Source of the DNA: Stachybotrys elegans
Taxonomy: Eukaryota > Ascomycota > Sordariomycetes > Hypocreales > Stachybotryaceae
Assembly (NCBI GenBank): GCA_020746835.1
Contig: JAGPNK010000006.1
Span: forward strand, 186,001 to 250,000
DNA: 64,000 nt
Direction of reading: 5' to 3'
Positions 59,473 to 64,000 of the stretch are shown here, one piece after another. The position numbers and the translations under genes are program-made. The notes beneath the pieces were generated by a model. It was given only the letters and a program-made list of their open reading frames with translations, searched no databases and had not been told where the DNA came from. How positions within the stretch are numbered: position 1 is the stretch's first letter; each line of letters starts with the position of its first letter.

Positions 59473-60567
59473 ATGGCCGATCGGTACTCGTTCTCTCTCA
59501 CCACCTTCTCGCCGAGGTAGGCTCCCGATGATGTAGCTTGGGCAGTTTGGTAGCATATACTGACGGAATCACAGCGGAAAGCTCGTGCAGATTGGTATGC
59601 ACTACTCCATTCTCTTCCTCAAGCACCGGCCGTCATGTGCAGAATCAATCGAACACTTGGAGGGGCACAGAGCTAATTGCAATGTCTAGAGTATGCTCTG
59701 AATGCCGTTAACCAGGGCATCACGGCCTTGGGAATCAAGGGTACGTTGCGTCATCTACTCTTCCGTCCGCCGCCCACCAGGCTAACACTATCCAGCTACC
59801 AACGGCATTGTGCTGGCCACTGAAAAGAAATCATCCTCTCCCCTCGCCGATCAGAGCTCCCTCGCCAAGATTAGCCACATCACGCCCAACATCGGCATGG
59901 TCTACTCTGGCATGGGCCCCGACTACAGAATATTGGTCGACCGCGCACGCAAGGTTTCGCACACTGGCTACAAGCGAATCTACAACGAGTACCCGCCCAC
60001 CCGCATATTGGTGCAGGACGTCGCCCGCGTCATGCAGGAGGCCACCCAGTCGGCCGGTGTGCGCCCCTACGGTGTCAGCCTGCTGGTAGCCGGGTGGGAT
60101 GAAGGCATCGAGCCGGAGGAGGAGGATGCCGTGCCCGCCGAGGGAGAGGAGAAGAAGCCGAGCAAGAAGACGGGTGGAATCCACAAGGGCGGCCCCATGC
60201 TGTACCAGGTTGACCCCTCGGGCAGCTACTATCCCTGGAAGGCCACTGCAATCGGCAAGAGTGCGACCAAGGCCAAGACCTTCCTGGAGAAGCGATACTC
60301 TGAGGAGCTGGAACTCGAGGATGCCATCCACATTGCGCTCCTGACGCTCAAGGACAACATTGAAGGCGAGATGAACGGAGACTCGATTGAGATTGGTATG
60401 TTGGCTGCTGACAAACTGGCATCGGGATGAGTTGCTAACCTGTACAAGGCATTGTCGGTCCTCCTGCGGATCATCTGCTGGGTATCGAGGGCGTGGAGGG
60501 AGCTGTCGGACCCCGATTCAGGAAGCTGACGCCCCAGGAGATTGAGGACTATCTGACGAGTCTGTGA
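59473..60567 (+). CDS. pre8: 20S proteasome subunit alpha-2
   Basis: Five exons: 59473-59516, 59575-59594, 59690-59740, 59796-60395 and 60449-60567, giving 277 residues. Exon 2 is only 20 nt. Introns 2-4 all break after the first base of a codon, and the last acceptor is AAG. The N-terminus [20 protein letters not shown] is the alpha-subunit gate region and matches subunit alpha-2 (Pre8, PSMA2). The core then follows: [20 protein letters not shown] and [14 protein letters not shown]. An acidic then Lys-rich insert (about residues 138-165, with [20 protein letters not shown]) makes it longer than the 250-residue yeast protein. The subunit forms the outer ring of the 20S proteasome and has no catalytic Thr. 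The alpha-2 assignment is firm. Confidence 0.95.
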
Positions 60568-60661
60568 GCGACCAGACGCTCGTTTAATGACGTGAATGTA
60601 TAAATAGACGATCAGGTCAAAAAGGCTCTACAAACGAGGATTACGAGCATACGTGCTGCTT

Positions 60662-61710
60662 CTATTGTTCTGCAGGCGTGGTTGATGTTATGATGAACGA
60701 CGACCTGGGTCCAGCCGCAAGCCCGACTATCTCCTTTCCCTCGGGTACATCAAAGGCCAGCTTGGTCCACGTTTCGACTCTCATAACTTCTGTTCCCAGT
60801 CCGAGCTGGCCATTGCCATTGTCCCCGATGCCGTATAGGTCACCCTCTCGGGTCAAGGCCAAAGCGTGGGACTCACCAAGAGCTGCATCCACCACGTCCT
60901 CGTCCTCGTTGACCTCCTGGTAGTTGGGGGTACCGTCTAGCGAGCCAAATGCCTGCCTTGGACGATGGACGCCACCGGAAGCCGTGCCCCAAGCGTAGAG
61001 ATCACCGCCTTCTGTGACGGTGACGAGAGTGTAGCCGCCGCCGAGGACCTTCTTGACGGGCGCAACGAGTTCCAGGTCTATGACTTTGCCGGGTTTCCAT
61101 GCTGGCCTGTCTGGGGTCAGCGGAAGATGTCGGCCTATTGAGGCTTTCAGAGCTGCTCACTCTGCGTCGCTTACGGGACGGCCCAGACAGTTCTCAAACC
61201 TAGGGTCACCCATCGTGGACACGGAGCCGTCGGTGTGTAGAAGAATGACGCCCACGTCATAGGCGGCCATCTGCTTGATGGGAACACTGCAGGTCCATGT
61301 TTCCGGATCTGCTTCTGGGGCGTTTCGTGAATTCTTCCGTAGCTGTTCTCCAGGCAGGCCGTGGTTATCCTTTGGCTGTCGAACTATGGTGAAGACGTCG
61401 CCAGCGGCCGTTTCCACAGCAGCAAAGGCGGATTCTAGGTCTTCCTGGTCGCGCGTGCCGGTTATGAGTATCTTGCCATCCACTCGGACTGCGATGCACT
61501 CAATATGTTGAGCAATCTCTCGACGAAGGATGGTCGATTTCACTGACCGATTGTAGACGCAAGACGAACGCGTGGTGGCTCGATTTGGTGTCCCGCTAGG
61601 ATCTTTGTAAAGCGATGCAGATCATCCGGCTCATGCTGCTCATCCTGCTGGGTCTCTTGGGAAAATTCAAGTTGGCGAAAGGCATTGAAGCCGGTGGCGT
61701 ACAACTCCAT
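60662..61710 (-). CDS. RCC1-repeat protein (Ats1-like)
   Basis: Three exons on the minus strand: 61710-61548, 61488-61161 and 61106-60662, giving 311 residues. Intron 1 has donor GTCAGT and intron 2 GTGAGC, and both keep frame. The start MELYATGFNAFRQLEF is an RCC1-type blade opening, and the C-terminus has ALGESHALALTREGDLYGIG and GDNGNGQLGLG, the clearest RCC1 repeat. The middle blades are degenerate, with LITGTRDQEDLE and VILLHTDGSVSTMGDP. The length suits a single RCC1-like propeller such as yeast Ats1 (about 330 residues), which is linked to microtubules and tRNA wobble modification. A Ran exchange role is less likely because the repeats are weak. Its stop is 94 bp from that of the convergent pre8. 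Confidence 0.82.
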
Positions 61711-62472
61711 TAGTAGAATGCTCTTGTGAGCTGATGTTGGAGCAGGTAATTAATTGGGTTACTAGGGACCCGAGTGCTTGCTTGCCGCTAGAAATACCTG
61801 GTCTGATGCCACCTTCTGGCTCAACGTCAACTTCCCTACCTGCATAGGTATCTTGGGCCTCCGCTGCCAGCCAACGGATGCTGCATCCGTACCTGGAACG
61901 AATCGAATCGAATCAAATTGCATCCTTTCCATGCTGCCTTCACACCCAACTGCTGCTCAGGCCAATCCATGCTCCAGAAAGGTGGCTGCCATGACCCACT
62001 CGCCTCTATTCAACCTCGAGCATCGGCTGCTGGCATCTCCTCCCTCGCCCAGAGGAATGCAGAATATATACACCTGATCGCCTGATGGTCCATATCTACA
62101 AGCATTGAAGCACGCACAGGGAGCCAGAGGGGACGCGCGCATGCCTTTGTTTCGAGAGCCAGACGCACGCATCGCAAACATCTTGGCGGCTGGCCGAAAA
62201 GCCGTTGGCCTGGAGGCCTACCAGAGCGCCTCGCGCAGACCGTTGCCTGAGAGGCCCTCCGTGAAGCAATCTCTCAACAAAACATTCCAGCATCCGACGC
62301 CTGCAGTAACTCGCAATAAACCGTTTGTGCCTACCTATTTGCGGCTTTTGCTTGCTTCTTACTCATTTGATTTCCCCTTAGAGCCCTCGCTTGCAGCCGC
62401 CTCTCACGTACCCAGCAAGGCATCAATCAGATAGCCCATTTCAGCACTTCCGCAGCAGCACGGTTGCCCATC
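61711..62472. other. Divergent promoter region
   Basis: This 760-bp region separates the RCC1-type gene and the Dicer-like gene. It includes a GAATC-type repeat near 61898-61915. The 109-codon plus-strand frame at 62105-62434 has no recognised domain and probably lies in the promoter or leader of the Dicer-like gene. Confidence 0.4.
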
Positions 62473-64000
62473 ATGAGCTCCAGCAGCTCGGATCAAGGCG
62501 ACACACCTGGTGGTGCTAGTCCTTTGCCCACTCACGGCGTTTCCGGGTTGGACAGCTCTGCGACTCAAGCCCCCAAGGCAACAGAGGCAAACACGAGCAA
62601 CGAGTTACAACCCGCTGCTAACCTGAGCCTTCGGGCATATCAGAAGGAAATGCTCGAGCTCAGCAAGCACCAGAATGTCATCGTTGCTGTGAGTATCCCT
62701 TGGATGTGGCCCGTGGTCGATCCGAGCGCTGGCTGACCACTTCAGATGGACACGGGAAGCGGTAAAACCCAAGTGTAAGTGATTCAACAAAGACAGATCA
62801 ATGTCAGTGCCTCACACCTGTTCTAGCGCTATCCGCCGCATCTCACTTGAGCTGGACAAAGCGTCGCCCTCCAAAGTATGAGCTGTCGGCTGTCCCAACT
62901 GCAAGATAGTCGTTAACAGGCCATAGTTTATATGGTTTCTCGCCCCCACCGTGTCTCTTTGCTCCCAACAGTTCGAGTCCATCAAGCTTCAGATCCCTGC
63001 TGCAACCATCAGGAGCATCACGGGCAACGACGAAGTTGAGACTTGGAACCGGGAGACGTGGGCCGGTCTCCTGAAAGGGACCCAGATCCTAGTGACCACC
63101 TACCAGGTGCTTCTCGACGCTCTTTCTCATGCCTTTGTTAAGATGAAGGATCTCTCGTTGATTGTCTTTGACGAAGGCAAGTGTTCAACGCAAGGATAGA
63201 AGCATCAAATCGCCTAACACCACCTCCAGCTCATAACTGTACTCGGAATCATCCAGGACGCAAGATCATGATGGATTACTACCATCCCCAGAAGGAGCGC
63301 GGCGGCCAGGTACCTTGCATTATGGGCTTGACAGCAAGCCCAAGCTTTCGGTCCACGCTGAAGGAGCTCGAGGCCCTCGAAGCTACTCTTGATGCACGAT
63401 GCATCTCACCCACGCTCCATCGAGAAGATCTCCTAAGATGTGTCAGCAAGCCTCAGATCAAGCCCATTGTGTACAGCATGCCGGAGCCGGAGGTGACGCC
63501 TCATACTCGATCCATGTCAGTCCTGAGAAAAGTATACGAAGGCCTTGATATCATGGCGGATCCCTACATCGTCCATCTCCTGAAAGATCCCACTGAGAGA
63601 AATCTTCGCCGTGCCAAGACTGCGATTGAAAAACGGGATACCTACACTCAGGCCCAGATCAAGGGGCTCTACAACCGAAGCATTGAGATATGCCGTCAGT
63701 TTGGCTCATGGGCGGCAGACAAGTTTCTGTGGATGAGCATCAGCACGTTTCTTGGAAAGGTGGATACGACTGCCGAGTTCTTTGACAAGGCCGTTTCAGA
63801 AGAAAAAAGATACATGGCCAATCTCTTGCGTCAGGTACCGGTCCATCAAGCTCCCTTGCCCCAGGACGAAGACGAGCTGTCCTCCAAGGTCATGCAGCTG
63901 CTGGCTCTCCTCGAGGCAGCCAAGGACGATGTTGTCGCGATAGTCTTTGTCAAGGAAAGAGCCTCTGTTACCATGCTCCAAGAGGTTCTGCTCACGTCAC
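62473..64000 (+). CDS. dcl2: Dicer-like protein 2, 5' part
   Basis: Five exons are visible: 62473-62688, 62746-62774, 62827-62875, 62927-63176 and 63230 to the window edge, 438 codons and still open. Exon 5 is joined through a GC..AG intron (GCAAGT donor at 63177). The N-terminus is disordered. The helicase module begins at LSLRAYQKEMLELSKHQNVI, with Walker A MDTGSGKTQVA, FLAPTVSLCSQQF (motif Ia), VTTYQVLLDALSHAF and the DEAH box in IVFDEAHNCTRNHPG. MGLTASPSF is motif III. The second helicase half starts with IVFVKERASV. The wording matches Dcl-2 rather than Dcl-1. The dimerisation and paired RNase III domains should follow past the window. Dcl-2 makes small interfering RNAs in quelling and virus defence in filamentous fungi. 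Confidence 0.92.

Overview
The window is nuclear DNA of a filamentous ascomycete, most probably a Sordariomycete (Hypocreales-like). The evidence is: genes on both strands with short introns (about 50-100 nt) carrying GT..AG ends and CTRAY branch sites just upstream of the acceptor; CT-rich 5' leaders; and proteins typical of these fungi (bromodomain Bdf1, Ime2 kinase, Dcl-2, Stc1, DUF7514 and DUF4050-like proteins, an HSPA12-like Hsp70). I assembled exon structures by hand from splice signals, reading frame and family resemblance. Nineteen protein-coding genes are supported. I saw no tRNA, rRNA, transposon, CRISPR array or prokaryotic feature.

Left part (1-22.7 kb): a DUF4050-like protein (+), a Utp12-domain ribosome-biogenesis protein (-), the BET protein Bdf1 (+), a Tnr3-type Nudix protein (-), a serine beta-lactamase-like hydrolase (+), a SET-domain lysine methyltransferase (-), an HSPA12-like Hsp70 ATPase (-) and an Ime2-type kinase (-). 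The beta-lactamase-like and SET genes meet tail to tail with only 10 bp between their stop codons.

Middle (22.7-45.4 kb): an unusually long gene-free stretch of about 8.5 kb separates ime2 from a divergent Stc1-domain gene that begins with two tiny exons. Then come a pyruvate dehydrogenase kinase (-), a coiled-coil protein (+), a 4.1-kb gap holding a diverged repeat array with no homologue I recognise, and a seven-exon MFS sugar transporter (-).

Right part (45.4-64 kb): a DUF7514 protein (-), sphingosine-1-phosphate lyase (-), a GT34 Mnn10/Mnn11-type mannosyltransferase (-), a RING-CH membrane E3 ligase (-), 20S proteasome subunit alpha-2 (+), an RCC1-repeat protein (-) and the 5' part of a Dicer-like 2 gene (+) that runs off the window.

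Most genes are unrelated housekeeping or regulatory genes. A loose theme is chromatin and small-RNA control: Bdf1 reads acetyl-lysine, the SET protein methylates lysine, Stc1 in fission yeast links RNAi to histone H3K9 methylation, and Dcl-2 makes small RNAs. I did not find a clearly new molecular system. The most unexplained structures are the repeat array at 40.4-41.3 kb and the 8.5-kb gene desert.
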